Of a DNA stretch of 64,000 nt, positions 1 to 8,586 are shown one piece after another (the stretch's first letter is position 1; each line of letters starts with the position of its first letter). The notes below the pieces were generated by a model. It did not search any database, was not told where the DNA came from, and saw only the letters and a list, made by a program, of their open reading frames with translations. The position numbers and the translations under genes are program-made. Source of the DNA: CAZEPJ01 sp964514105 (lineage in GTDB: Bacteria; Desulfobacterota; Desulfocorpusculales; Desulfocorpusculum); NCBI GenBank assembly GCA_964514105.1, contig CAZEPJ010000005.1:1-64000 (forward strand), given 5' to 3'.

Positions 1-15
1 GCCCTGGGGGCGGCG

Positions 16-44
16 TTGACATCGCAGGCCCGATGGTTTATCGT
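16..44 (+). promoter_or_regulatory. Sigma-70-like promoter for the amino-acid ABC operon
   Basis: TTGACA at 16-21 is followed after 17 bases by TATCGT at 39-44. The -35 box is perfect and the -10 box matches four of six consensus positions. Transcription would start near 51, about 100 bases before the binding-protein start. Only the sequence match supports it. Confidence 0.5.
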
Positions 45-150
45 CACCCTGCATTCCGGGCACCGCCCCCGGACGGGCCGGACCGCTGCGTGCTCGGGTT
101 CGGACGGGGGCGCTTCACCAACGATCCTGAGAAAACAGAGGAGGTGCAGC

Positions 151-1050
151 ATGAAGCGGGCGGTCTTTGTGGCCATCGTCGCGGCCTGTTGGGCCCTGGC
201 GGCGGGGGTGCCGGTCCTGGCCGACGAGACCATGGACAGGATCGAGAAGTCGGGAAAGATCAAGGTGGGGTTTCGCGAGGACTCCATCCCCTTCGCCTTC
301 ATCGACCCCAAGGTGGGCAAGCAGGTGGGCTTCTCCGTGGACATGACCAGCCTGCTGGTGGAGAACCTCGCCAGGCATTTCGGCAAGAAGATCGAGATTG
401 AGCCCGTGACCATCACGACCAAGACCCGCATCCCGCTGCTGGTCAACGGGACCATCGACGTGGAGATGGGCTCCACCACGTATACCCAGGACCGGGAGGA
501 GGTGGTGGACTTCAGCCTCACGTTCTTCTACTCCGAGACCGCGTTCCTGGTGCCCAAAGACAGCCCCATCAAGACCCTCCAGGACCTCAACGGCAAGCGG
601 CTGGGGGGTGCCCAGGGGACCACCAACCTCAAGGCCATGGAGGATCTGGCCAAGAAGGGAACGATCAAGCCCAAGGAGATCGTGACCTTCGAGGGGCACG
701 CCCAGGGGTTCCTGGGGCTCAAGACGGGCAAGATCGACGCGTACAGCACGGACCGCAGCCTCCTCATGGGCCTGGCGTCCAAGGACGAGAAGCCCGATAA
801 CTGGCGCACCACGGAATTCGCCATCGCGTACGAGCCGTATGGGTACATGATGCGGGAGTGCAACTCCGACTTCCGCGATTTCGTGAACAACACCATCCTG
901 GACGCCATCAAGTCCGGCAAGTTCTACGAGATCTACGAGAAGTGGATGGGCCCCAAGGGGCACACGCCCATCCCCATGTCCCAGACCTACAGGGACTACC
1001 TCCAGCTCATCGTGTACCCCATGGCCGATGACTGGTGGAAGAGGAAGTGA
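151..1050 (+). CDS. gltI: Amino-acid ABC transporter substrate-binding protein (glutamate/aspartate type)
   Basis: Periplasmic solute-binding protein of the family 3 type (299 aa), which captures an amino acid and delivers it to the permeases encoded just downstream. Residues 1-24 form a signal peptide ending VPVLA before the mature domain, which begins with the usual family opening (IKVGFREDSIPFAF). The stretch RIPLLVNGTIDVEMGST closely resembles E. coli GltI, so glutamate or aspartate is the favoured ligand, which also fits the racemase at the end of the operon. The ATG at 151 was chosen over an in-frame upstream start because GGAGGTGC lies just before it and because the signal peptide begins there. 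Family assignment is firm, ligand is inference. Confidence 0.88.
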   Translation: MKRAVFVAIVAACWALAAGVPVLADETMDRIEKSGKIKVGFREDSIPFAFIDPKVGKQVGFSVDMTSLLVENLARHFGKKIEIEPVTITTKTRIPLLVNGTIDVEMGSTTYTQDREEVVDFSLTFFYSETAFLVPKDSPIKTLQDLNGKRLGGAQGTTNLKAMEDLAKKGTIKPKEIVTFEGHAQGFLGLKTGKIDAYSTDRSLLMGLASKDEKPDNWRTTEFAIAYEPYGYMMRECNSDFRDFVNNTILDAIKSGKFYEIYEKWMGPKGHTPIPMSQTYRDYLQLIVYPMADDWWKRK

Positions 1051-1108
1051 CCCTGTGACCCGGACTTAAGCCCCCCCTTATCCGGGAGAGGAGGGGGCGG
1101 AGGCGTGC

Positions 1109-1822
1109 ATGCTCGCGTACAAGTTCGATTGGAGCGTGCTGTGGCGGGAACCGTACGGGGAGTGGATGCTCCGGGGCATCCTCACCACCCTCCAGCTGGG
1201 GCTCCTGGCCTGGGCGATGGCGCTGCTGCTGGGAATCGCCGTGGGAACCCTGCGGGCCTCTCCGTGGCGGCCCCTCGTTTGGGCCGCCACGGCCTACGTG
1301 GAGCTCTTCCGAAACGTCCCCTTCCTGGTGCAGCTCTTCTTCTGGTTCTACGCAGGCCCCATGCTCTTCGGCAAGGAGCTGCAGTTCAAGATCAACGCCA
1401 TCTCGGGGCTCAACTATTACGCGGCCATCGTCGGCCTGGGGCTGTACACGGCCTCCCGGGTGGCGGAGCACGTGCGCGCGGGGTTCGCCTCCATCGGCCA
1501 GGGCCAGTACCAGGCCGTTCTGTCCACGGGCATGACCCACCTGCAGATGTATCGGCATGTGATCATCCCGTACGCGCTGCGCATCATCATCCCCCCGCTC
1601 ACCACGGAGTTCCTCACCATATTCAAGAACTCGTCGGTGGCCATGACCATCAGCGTGGCCGAGACCACGTTCATGAGCTACAAGATCGACAACGAGACGT
1701 TCCACGGCCTGGAGGCCACCACCGGGGCCATGCTGGTCTATCTGGTCTTGGGCATGGGAGTGGTCAAGTTCATGGGGTTCATCGAGAACCGATTCCGCAT
1801 CCCGGGCCTGTTGAGCAGGTGA
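1109..1822 (+). CDS. gltJ: Amino-acid ABC transporter permease 1
   Basis: Integral membrane subunit (237 aa) of the HisM/GltJ type, one half of the heteromeric channel of the importer. Several hydrophobic helices are visible, starting at about residue 19 with GILTTLQLGLLAWAMA. The cytoplasmic coupling loop has the family form, with a conserved Gly about residue 145 (STGMTHLQMYRHVIIPYALR) that contacts the ATPase. RELFRN-like residues (ELFRNVPFLVQL) near residue 70 are typical of the polar amino-acid permeases. The gene follows the binding protein by 58 bases and is separated from the second permease by only two bases, so the two are surely co-translated. Confidence 0.9.
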   Translation: MLAYKFDWSVLWREPYGEWMLRGILTTLQLGLLAWAMALLLGIAVGTLRASPWRPLVWAATAYVELFRNVPFLVQLFFWFYAGPMLFGKELQFKINAISGLNYYAAIVGLGLYTASRVAEHVRAGFASIGQGQYQAVLSTGMTHLQMYRHVIIPYALRIIIPPLTTEFLTIFKNSSVAMTISVAETTFMSYKIDNETFHGLEATTGAMLVYLVLGMGVVKFMGFIENRFRIPGLLSR

Positions 1823-1824
1823 CC

Positions 1825-2481
1825 ATGTTGGATGCCGTGGCCAAGAACCTCCCGTTTCTCCTGGGGGGCTTCCTGAACAACGTGAAGCTGGCGGGCTTCG
1901 CCCTGAGCGGGGGCATGTTCCTGGGCGTGCTGGTGGGCCTGGCGCGTATCTCCAAGAACCCGTGGATCTACCAGCCCGTCACCGTCTATGTGAACTTCCT
2001 GCGCAACATCCCCCTCATCCTGGTGATCTTCTGGTTCTACTTCGTCATGCCCCTGCTGGTGGGCCGCTCCCTGGATCCCTTTGTCTCGGCGGCCATCTCC
2101 TTCATCATCTTCGAGGCCACCTATTTCGGTGAGATCTTCCGGGCGGGCTTTCAGTCCATCAGCCGAGACCTGGTCAGCGCGGCATACTCCACGGGACTCA
2201 CGTACGCGCAGACCGCCCGACACATCCTGGTGCCCATGGCCTTCAGGCGCATGCTGCCCAGCATGATCACCCAGGGCATCATCGTGTTTCAGGACACCAG
2301 CCTGGCCTACGTCATCGGATACCAGGAGATGGTGCGCCGCACCACCATCGTGGACAGCATGGAGGTCCGCTCCATCGAGCTGTACGGCTTCGTGGCCCTG
2401 CTGTTCTTCGTCGTGTGCTTCGTCGGCTCGCGCATCAGCCGGCATTACGAGGAGAAGAGTCGAAAGGCCAACATCCTATGA
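1825..2481 (+). CDS. gltK: Amino-acid ABC transporter permease 2
   Basis: Second membrane subunit of the importer (218 aa), paralogous to its upstream neighbour. It shows the same family hallmarks: NFLRNIPLILVIFW near residue 60 and the coupling-loop region STGLTYAQTARHI followed by VPMAFRRMLP. It starts two bases after the preceding stop, and its own TGA overlaps the ATG of the ATPase gene (ATGA), indicating translational coupling. A much longer reading frame extends upstream in this frame, but it only overlaps permease 1 in another frame, so the ATG at 1825 is taken as the start. Confidence 0.9.
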   Translation: MLDAVAKNLPFLLGGFLNNVKLAGFALSGGMFLGVLVGLARISKNPWIYQPVTVYVNFLRNIPLILVIFWFYFVMPLLVGRSLDPFVSAAISFIIFEATYFGEIFRAGFQSISRDLVSAAYSTGLTYAQTARHILVPMAFRRMLPSMITQGIIVFQDTSLAYVIGYQEMVRRTTIVDSMEVRSIELYGFVALLFFVVCFVGSRISRHYEEKSRKANIL

Positions 2482-3203
2482 TCGAGATCCGCAACGTGAG
2501 CAAGTGGTTCGGGGACTTTCGGGTGCTGACCGACGTCAACGAGACGATCCAGCGGGGGCAGACCGTGGTCATCTGCGGCCCCAGCGGTTCGGGCAAGAGC
2601 ACCCTGCTGCGCTGCATCAACGGGCTCGAGCCCTACCAGAAGGGGGAGATCCTGGTGGACGGGACCTCCCTGAGCGACCCCCGCACCAGTCTGTACAAGC
2701 TCCGGCAGAAGATCGGCATGGTGTTCCAGCGATTCGAGCTCTATCCCCACATGACGGTGATGCGCAACATCACCCTGGCGCCCATGAAGGTCAAGGGGAA
2801 GTCGCGCCCCGAGGCGGAGAAGAAGGCCATGTCCCTGCTGGAGCGGGTGGGGATCCCCGAGAAGGCCCGGGAATACCCGGCCAATCTCTCGGGCGGTCAG
2901 CAGCAGCGGGTGGCCATCGCCCGGGCGTTGGCCATGGAGCCCCAGTACATGATGTTCGACGAGCCCACCTCGGCCCTGGACCCGGAGATGATCCAGGAGG
3001 TCCTGGAGGTCATGATCCAGCTGGCCAGAGATGGGATGACCATGCTGGTGGTGACCCACGAGATGGGCTTCGCCCGGGAGGTGGCCGACGAGATCATCTT
3101 CATGGACGAGGGGCGCATCGTGGAGCGGGGAACGGACCAGGAGTTTTTCACCAACCCCAAGAGCCAGAGGACCAAGGACTTCCTGAGTCAGATCCTGAAG
3201 TGA
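2478..3203 (+). CDS. gltL: Amino-acid ABC transporter ATP-binding protein
   Basis: Cytoplasmic ATPase (241 aa) that powers the importer. The Walker A motif GPSGSGKST lies at about residues 34-42, the Q-loop is within MVFQRFELYPHMTV, the ABC signature is LSGGQQQR, Walker B is YMMFDEPTSALD and the switch histidine is in VVTHEMGFA. All are intact. Length and motifs match the polar amino-acid uptake ATPases (GlnQ/GltL group). The ATG overlaps the permease stop by one base pattern (ATGA). This is the fourth gene of the ABC operon, and the racemase follows after about 120 bases. Confidence 0.93.
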   Translation: MIEIRNVSKWFGDFRVLTDVNETIQRGQTVVICGPSGSGKSTLLRCINGLEPYQKGEILVDGTSLSDPRTSLYKLRQKIGMVFQRFELYPHMTVMRNITLAPMKVKGKSRPEAEKKAMSLLERVGIPEKAREYPANLSGGQQQRVAIARALAMEPQYMMFDEPTSALDPEMIQEVLEVMIQLARDGMTMLVVTHEMGFAREVADEIIFMDEGRIVERGTDQEFFTNPKSQRTKDFLSQILK

Positions 3204-3322
3204 TCGGCGGCACGCCAGAGGCCACAGGCATCAGGCACCGGGGGAGGGGCGGCCGGCGAGCAAGGAAAGTCGCAGAAACCCGCGGCCCCAAGCCCGCAGC
3301 GGGGACAGGGGAGGGTCCTGTC

Positions 3323-4045
3323 TTGTCCGAGAAGACCATCGGCATCCTGGGGGGCATGGGACCCGAGGCCACCCTGGATCTGTTCCACAAGATCATTCGA
3401 AACACCCCGGCCCGGTCCGACCAGGAGCACCTGCGGGTCGTCATCGACTCCAATCCCAAGGTCCCCGACCGCACCCACGCCATCCTCCACGGAGGCGCCT
3501 CCCCGGTGCCCCTGATGATCGAGGGCGCTCGGGCCCTGGAGCGGGCGGGCGCGGACTTCATCGTCATCCCCTGCGTATCCGCCCATTTCTTCCTCGACGA
3601 GCTTTGGCAGCGGACCCGTCTGCCCATCCTCTCCATCTTGGATGCAGTGGCCGAGGGGATGGAGGCAGCGCACCCCGAGGCGAGACGGGTGGGCCTCCTG
3701 GCCACCTCAGGCACCATCGAGGGGGGACTTTTCCAGAAGCGGCTCGGCCGAAGCGGCATCGAGAGCATCACCCCGGACCCCGAGGATCAACAGCGGGTCA
3801 TGTCAGCCATCTACGGCATCAAAGGGGCTCTGGATGGGAGGGTGCGAGAGGAGATCGCGGCCGAGGTGCGGGCCGTGGCGGGCCGCCTGGTGGCGCGGGG
3901 CGCCCAGGGGGTCGTGGCCGGATGCACCGAGATCCCCCTCGTGCTGAAACCCGGAGATCTGGAGGTCCCGCTGTTCGATTCGCTCCTGCTGCTGGCCCGG
4001 GCCGCCATCGCGGCGGCCGGCCGGGACCCCGTCCCGTCCGGATGA
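3323..4045 (+). CDS. Aspartate/glutamate racemase family protein
   Basis: Cofactor-independent racemase-superfamily enzyme (240 aa), expected to interconvert D- and L-aspartate or glutamate by two-base chemistry with two cysteines. The N terminus carries IGILGGMGPEAT. The two catalytic cysteines appear as Cys84 (IPCVSAH) and Cys201 (AGCTEIPL). The first motif is usually PCNTAH, so the Val-Ser version here is atypical. The start is TTG, chosen because GGGAGGG lies about eight bases before it and the homologous N terminus begins exactly there. Location behind a Glu/Asp-type ABC importer suggests it processes the imported amino acid, possibly a D-enantiomer. Related enzymes act on other acids (for example hydantoin or maleate), so substrate is open. 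Confidence 0.8.
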   Translation: MSEKTIGILGGMGPEATLDLFHKIIRNTPARSDQEHLRVVIDSNPKVPDRTHAILHGGASPVPLMIEGARALERAGADFIVIPCVSAHFFLDELWQRTRLPILSILDAVAEGMEAAHPEARRVGLLATSGTIEGGLFQKRLGRSGIESITPDPEDQQRVMSAIYGIKGALDGRVREEIAAEVRAVAGRLVARGAQGVVAGCTEIPLVLKPGDLEVPLFDSLLLLARAAIAAAGRDPVPSG

Positions 4046-4456
4046 AAGGCCTCCCCGTCCTTACCCATCGCGTGGGGGAACCCCCGGCCAGAGCCCTGCA
4101 GGCTGGTTGCCGCAGCGGCCAGGGAGGGGCTGGGTTGCCACTCGGTCCTCGGGGTGTCGATGCCGCACCCAGGAAGGCTAGCCGGAGGCGGGATGTCCCA
4201 CGGGGGCCTTTTGGCCCGGGTTGACATTCATTGGCTTGTTTGGTACGGTGCCATGAAAAGACAGCTGATAGGCCATTTCTCCTTCCTTTGCTTTTTCAGG
4301 TGGGCCATGAAGCGAGGTGGCCCGGAAGGTTATTGCACGAGTTCCCCCCGTCGGGCATTGTTCTGCGGCAGGAGTCTGTGCACACCCCCGGGCCCCTGCC
4401 TTCCCCTTTGCAGAGATCCTCATTCCTTCATCCCGCATTTTTCACGGAGGTGAGCC
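4046..4456. other. Intergenic region, 411 bases, with one promoter candidate
   Basis: No credible coding sequence on either strand: the short open frames here have no homology that I recognise and no suitable ribosome site. It contains the promoter candidate at 4221-4249 and otherwise nothing I can interpret. A small GGGCC/GGCCC hairpin with a TTTT loop at 4204-4217 lacks a following T-run. Confidence 0.5.
4221..4249 (+). promoter_or_regulatory. Sigma-70-like promoter for the RDD protein
   Basis: TTGACA at 4221-4226, a 17-base spacer and TACGGT at 4244-4249 preceded by TGG, giving an extended -10 element (TGN). It would give a leader of about 200 bases to the start at 4457. Confidence 0.5.
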
Positions 4457-5998
4457 ATGCGGTGTCCTTCCTGTGGGAACGAGAATCCAGCCGGTGTGGC
4501 AAGGTGCCAGAAGTGCGGGGGGTCCTTGTCTCTTCCCTCCCCGACGCCGTCCACGGGCAAGGAAACGGAAATCGGCAAGGGGATCGCGCCGGGGGACCTC
4601 CCCGTCGCCCGCCTGGGAGATCGTCTGATCGCACTCGTCCTGGACAGCATCGTCGGGGCGGTCGCATTCGCGCTCATCGGGATGTTCGCGGCTGTTCGCC
4701 TGGGCGGATTGACGCAGAGCGGTTTTTCCCTGGAAGGAAGGCCCGCCCTCATGGGTATGGCAGGGGCGTTGATCGTGGGGTTTCTGTACTACTGGCTCGC
4801 GGAGGGGCTGTTCGGGGCCACGCTCGGAAAGGCCATCGTGGGGCTTCGGGTTCGAGACAAGTCGGGCGCTGCGTGCGGTCTCAAGGCCTCCTTCATCCGC
4901 AACTTGCTCAGGATCCTCGACGGTCTGGCGGTGTACCTCGTGGGATTCCTGGTGGCCGTTCTTTCGCGGATGCGGCAGCGGCTGGGCGATCATCTCGCGG
5001 GGACGGTGGTGGTGGAGAGACCGAGTGGGACTCCCATGCGGGCGCTGGTCATCCTGCTGTGGCTCATCCTGGTCGCCGGGGGCGGGTGGCTGGCTTACAG
5101 GATGCACGCCGATGCGAGCGCCTCGGCCGGGACCGGTTGGGGAAAAAGGGCCGTGGGGAAGGCCCCCCCGACCCTCACCGGAGGCCCCCCTCAAAGGGAA
5201 ACCGAATCGCAGCCCCGTGGTCGAGCCGAGGGGGAACTGGCCGTGGTCAACTTCGCCTTCCTGCAGGAGAAGGAGGGCTCCGTGCGTCCCACGGGACCGT
5301 ACAGGCCGGGGGAGAAGGTCCATGCCCGATTCGAAGTGGTTGGATTCAAGACCGACGAGGGGGGGAGGGCCCACCTGCGGCTCGATGTCGTCCCGCTGGA
5401 TCCCGGCGGGTTGAAGCTGTACCAGAACTGGAAGGCCGAGTTCGAAGAACCGTTGAAGGATGCCAGGGGAGCGGTGCCCACGTCTTTCAGCTTCGATCTG
5501 CCCCAGTACGCGCCCGCGGGGAGCTACACGCTGGCGATCAGGGTGCGAGATGAGTTGAAAGAGCGGGAATCGACGCTCTCGCCGGTGTTCACGGTGGAGG
5601 CCCCTCGGTGGAGGCCGGCCTCGCAGCTCGAGATCCGCGACTTTCGGTTCTCCCGCTCCGAGGGGGGTGCCCCGGAACCGCACATGGTCCTGGAGGGCGG
5701 CGGCAAGGTGTACATGGCCTTCCAGGTGGCGGGGATGCAGTTTCGGGAAGACGGCGTGGATGTGGGCGTCGCCATGCGAGTCCTGGGTCCTGGAGGCGAC
5801 ATCATGCTGGAGAAGGCCGATCTGGTGGAGATTCGCGACGCCTTTTTCTACCATCCGCCCACGTTCTTCAAGGAGATCACCTCTTGGGTCACCCTGCCGC
5901 CCGATGCGCCCCGGGGCGCCTACGTGGCCAGTTTCGAGGTGACGGATCGATTCGCGGATAAGACCGTCCGCCATGATGGGCGGTTCGAAGTCCGGTAG
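4457..5998 (+). CDS. Zinc-ribbon and RDD-domain membrane protein with extracytoplasmic C-terminal domain
   Basis: Membrane protein of 513 aa with unknown role. Residues 1-20 form a zinc ribbon (CPSC at 3-6 and CQKC at 17-20). Residues 48-185 are an RDD-type membrane domain, beginning ARLGDRLIALVLDS with its diagnostic Arg and Asp residues and containing at least three membrane helices. A further helix near 195-212 (MRALVILLWLILVAG) leads to a roughly 290-residue soluble part that looks beta-rich and may contain two immunoglobulin-like modules (inferred from patterns such as YRPGEKVHARFEV and YAPAGSYTLAIRV). The start has GGAGGTGA six bases upstream. RDD proteins are often linked to ion transport, but nothing here identifies a substrate. 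It stands alone between promoters. Confidence 0.75.
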   Translation: MRCPSCGNENPAGVARCQKCGGSLSLPSPTPSTGKETEIGKGIAPGDLPVARLGDRLIALVLDSIVGAVAFALIGMFAAVRLGGLTQSGFSLEGRPALMGMAGALIVGFLYYWLAEGLFGATLGKAIVGLRVRDKSGAACGLKASFIRNLLRILDGLAVYLVGFLVAVLSRMRQRLGDHLAGTVVVERPSGTPMRALVILLWLILVAGGGWLAYRMHADASASAGTGWGKRAVGKAPPTLTGGPPQRETESQPRGRAEGELAVVNFAFLQEKEGSVRPTGPYRPGEKVHARFEVVGFKTDEGGRAHLRLDVVPLDPGGLKLYQNWKAEFEEPLKDARGAVPTSFSFDLPQYAPAGSYTLAIRVRDELKERESTLSPVFTVEAPRWRPASQLEIRDFRFSRSEGGAPEPHMVLEGGGKVYMAFQVAGMQFREDGVDVGVAMRVLGPGGDIMLEKADLVEIRDAFFYHPPTFFKEITSWVTLPPDAPRGAYVASFEVTDRFADKTVRHDGRFEVR

Positions 5999-6333
5999 CT
6001 CCCGGCGCCGGCCCTTCGTCGAGGTTCGTTGCCGCCATTGCCGGCTGCCCGGACGCTTGCTTCCCACGCATTCGTGATCCTCGAAGGCCCGCTCGATCCT
6101 CGGGAGTCCCGCATCCCACCGTCAACCGGGCGGTCTGCCTCATCCGGCCCAGGAAGGCCTTTCCCACCCGTCGCAGGGATCTTTCCCCGAAACGGCGAGA
6201 CATGCACGGGACAAAGGCGCCCGTGGAAGTTGTCTTGGGGCCATGGATTGCGTACAATTACGGCCCGGCGTGAGGGCATCCTCAACGGCCAGGATGTGTC
6301 ATATCGAAGGACCCAAGGAGGCGAGCCAGAGTC
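5999..6333. other. Intergenic region, 335 bases, with a promoter at its end
   Basis: No gene that I can support. The only interpretable element is the promoter candidate at 6230-6258 serving the DUF4337 gene. Confidence 0.5.
6230..6258 (+). promoter_or_regulatory. Sigma-70-like promoter for the DUF4337 gene
   Basis: TTGTCT at 6230-6235 and TACAAT at 6253-6258, separated by 17 bases. The -10 box matches five of six positions. The expected leader to the ATG at 6334 is about 70 bases. Confidence 0.5.
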
Positions 6334-6924
6334 ATGGCAGAGGTCGAGCTTCCCAACTGCGAAGAAATCGAGGAGATCAAGGAGAAGACATTCACCCGCC
6401 GGGTGGCCATGACCACCGCACTTTACGCCGTGGCCCTGGCCATCTGCTCCCTGGGAGGGAGCAATGCCATGAAAGAGATGCTCCTGGCTCAGCAGCAATC
6501 CTCGGACCAGTGGGCCTACTACCAGGCCAAGGTCATCCGGGAGCACCTCTACCGCGTCGAGAAGATGCGCCTGGAGGCCGGGCTCCTGGAGCGGGGCGAT
6601 GGGGTCAGCGCCGATGTCCGCCAGCACTACGAGGCGCTTGGGAAGAAGATGGAGGAGGAGGAGAAGCGGTACAACGCCGAGAAGAAGGAGATCGAGAAGG
6701 AGGCCCGGAGGCTGGAGCACGAGCGGGATGTGAACCGGGACAAGGATCCGTATTTCGACTACGCAGAGGTCTTGCTCCAGATCGCCATTGTCATGGCCAC
6801 GGTCTCCATCCTGGCCGCCTCCATGCCCATCTACCTCTTTTCCATGGGGGTGGCCAGCCTGGGCGCCCTGCTCACCGTCAACGGGTTCCTTCTGATGGTG
6901 AAGGTGCCGTTCCTGCATTACTGA
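6334..6924 (+). CDS. DUF4337 family membrane protein
   Basis: Small membrane protein (196 aa) whose pattern matches the DUF4337 family: an acidic N terminus, a first helix about residues 24-42 (MTTALYAVALAICSL), the conserved segment SDQWAYYQAKVIREH at 57-71, a charged coiled-coil stretch at about 98-135 rich in Glu and Lys, and two C-terminal helices at about 144-165 and 167-188. The family has no established biochemical role. The ATG is preceded by AAGGAGGCG. It is transcribed alone, converging on the acyl-CoA synthetase-like gene with about 18 bases between stops. Confidence 0.8.
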   Translation: MAEVELPNCEEIEEIKEKTFTRRVAMTTALYAVALAICSLGGSNAMKEMLLAQQQSSDQWAYYQAKVIREHLYRVEKMRLEAGLLERGDGVSADVRQHYEALGKKMEEEEKRYNAEKKEIEKEARRLEHERDVNRDKDPYFDYAEVLLQIAIVMATVSILAASMPIYLFSMGVASLGALLTVNGFLLMVKVPFLHY

Positions 6925-6942
6925 CGAGTGCGGAGACCTCGC

Positions 6943-8340
6943 TCACTCGGCTCTCTCCATGGCCTCCCGGCAGCGATTGAGGATGGATAGGACTTCGAAC
7001 GGCTCCTCGATGAGGGGGAAGGTGGGCACCCCCCTGGGCTCCAGGAAGGCCTTGGCCGACTCCATGTACTCCTTGTCGGCGCTGAAGGTCACGTAGATGG
7101 GTTTGCGGGGGTACTTATGGGCCAGCTCCACGATGAAATCCAGGGAGGGGTAGCCCGTGTCCTTGGTGAGCATGAGGATGGGGACCACGGCGTCGATGTT
7201 GGGATCCTTGAGGACGGCCTCCATGGCCTCTCCGTACGCGTAATCGATGCCGTGGAGGTACGCCGCCGGCCAGATGTCCACGGGGTTTCGCATGCGGATG
7301 TAAGGCGGGCTGATCTCCTGGAGCCTCGCCCGGGTGGCCTCCTCGGGCTGGGGCACCTCCAGCCCGAAACGCCGTTTGCACAGGTCCGTCAGGATGACCA
7401 GCATGGCCCCAGAGGGCGCCATGAAGCTCACCCGGTTCCCCCGGGGGACGGGCATGACGGCCAGGGCTTTGGCCGCCAGGAAGAGGTGGGAGTAATCCTC
7501 CACCCGGGTGATGCCGGCCTGGCGAAGGGCGCCATCGGTGATCCGCTCGTCCGAGGCCAGGGCCGCCGTGTGGGCGACGGCCGCGTGGGCCCCCTCCCGG
7601 GTCATACCCCCCTTGAGCATGACGATGGGCTTGGTGCGCGACGCGCTGCGGGCGATCTCCAGGAACTGCCTCGGCCTCTTGAAGCTCTCCAGGTACACGA
7701 AGATGGAGCGGGTCTCCGGGTCTCGAGCCAGATACTCCAGCACATCGCACTCGTCCACGTCCACCTTGTTGCCCAGGCCCACGAACCGGGCGATGCCGAA
7801 GTGCTCGCCGGTGATGATGTAGCGCATGGTGTGGGTGGCGAAGTTGCCTGTCTGGGTGAGGTACGACACGCTGCCGCGGGGGATCTTCCCCAGGGGAAAG
7901 AAGCTGGATGTGAAGCAATGGGGGGTGGAGGTGTGGCCCGAGGTGTTGGGGCCGATGACCCGCACACCGGTATCGGAGATCGCCCGGATCAGCTCGCCCT
8001 GGAGGGCCTCACCACCCTCGTCCACCTCGGAGAACCCGCCCGCGGCCAGGACGATGGCCCGGATCCCCTTGGCTGCGCACTGGCGGATGGCCTGGGGGTT
8101 GGCTCCGGCCGGCAGGATGATGACGGCCAGGTCGACGCCGTCCGGCAATTCATCGATGGACCGAAGGGCCCTGATGCCAAGGATCTCCTCCCCTTTGGGG
8201 TTGACCAAGTGGAGATGGCCGCCGTACCCATTGGCCAGGATGTTTCGGATCACGTCGTTGCCCGGTTTCCCCCGGGCGGATGATGCGCCGATGACCGCCA
8301 CGCTGCGCGGCTCGAAGAATTTCTCCAGACTCGATCTCAA
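6943..8340 (-). CDS. ADP-forming acyl-CoA synthetase alpha-subunit-like protein
   Basis: Protein of 465 aa resembling the alpha (CoA-binding plus ligase) part of ADP-forming acetate/acyl-CoA ligases, which make ATP from acyl-CoA, ADP and phosphate. Residues 1-130 are a CoA-binding Rossmann domain (SVAVIGAS near 13-20, then VNPKG and PAG). Residues 140-450 hold the two succinyl-CoA-ligase-like domains. The region REGAHAAVAHTAALASD contains His257 at the position of the phosphohistidine; the usual form is SHTGALAG. There is no ATP-grasp (beta) domain here or next door, so a partner is needed from elsewhere. Start is TTG with AAAGGAG six bases upstream, and the domain begins directly after it. 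The true acyl substrate is not evident. Confidence 0.8.
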   Translation of the reverse strand: MRSSLEKFFEPRSVAVIGASSARGKPGNDVIRNILANGYGGHLHLVNPKGEEILGIRALRSIDELPDGVDLAVIILPAGANPQAIRQCAAKGIRAIVLAAGGFSEVDEGGEALQGELIRAISDTGVRVIGPNTSGHTSTPHCFTSSFFPLGKIPRGSVSYLTQTGNFATHTMRYIITGEHFGIARFVGLGNKVDVDECDVLEYLARDPETRSIFVYLESFKRPRQFLEIARSASRTKPIVMLKGGMTREGAHAAVAHTAALASDERITDGALRQAGITRVEDYSHLFLAAKALAVMPVPRGNRVSFMAPSGAMLVILTDLCKRRFGLEVPQPEEATRARLQEISPPYIRMRNPVDIWPAAYLHGIDYAYGEAMEAVLKDPNIDAVVPILMLTKDTGYPSLDFIVELAHKYPRKPIYVTFSADKEYMESAKAFLEPRGVPTFPLIEEPFEVLSILNRCREAMERAE

Positions 8341-8415
8341 GACGACTCCTTTTCCGGCCCCTCCGAGGCAGCCATGCGCTGTCCCCGGGTTCGGCCCATC
8401 AACATCCGGATTCAG

Positions 8416-8443
8416 TTGACAATTCCCTTGGCCGGTCAATAAT
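8416..8443 (+). promoter_or_regulatory. Sigma-70-like promoter for the prohibitin-family gene
   Basis: TTGACA at 8416-8421 and AATAAT at 8438-8443 with a 16-base spacer. It lies in the divergent region and faces the prohibitin-family gene, giving a leader of about 135 bases. Confidence 0.5.
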
Positions 8444-8586
8444 AGCAGAGCCGTCGCAGGCCAGGCAAGGAAGACAAAACGGTGCGGTGCCGCGCCCGGG
8501 GCGCGGCCGCTAGCGCCACACCGCGGTATCGGGCCGAGCAGGGGTGCGAGATGGGCCCGACGGGCAGATGGCCAAAGGGAGGATCC

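Noticed and set aside
4204..4217. GGGCC-TTTT-GGCCC hairpin as terminator of the ABC operon
   Set aside because: Stem of only five pairs and no T-run behind it; it is directly followed by a promoter.
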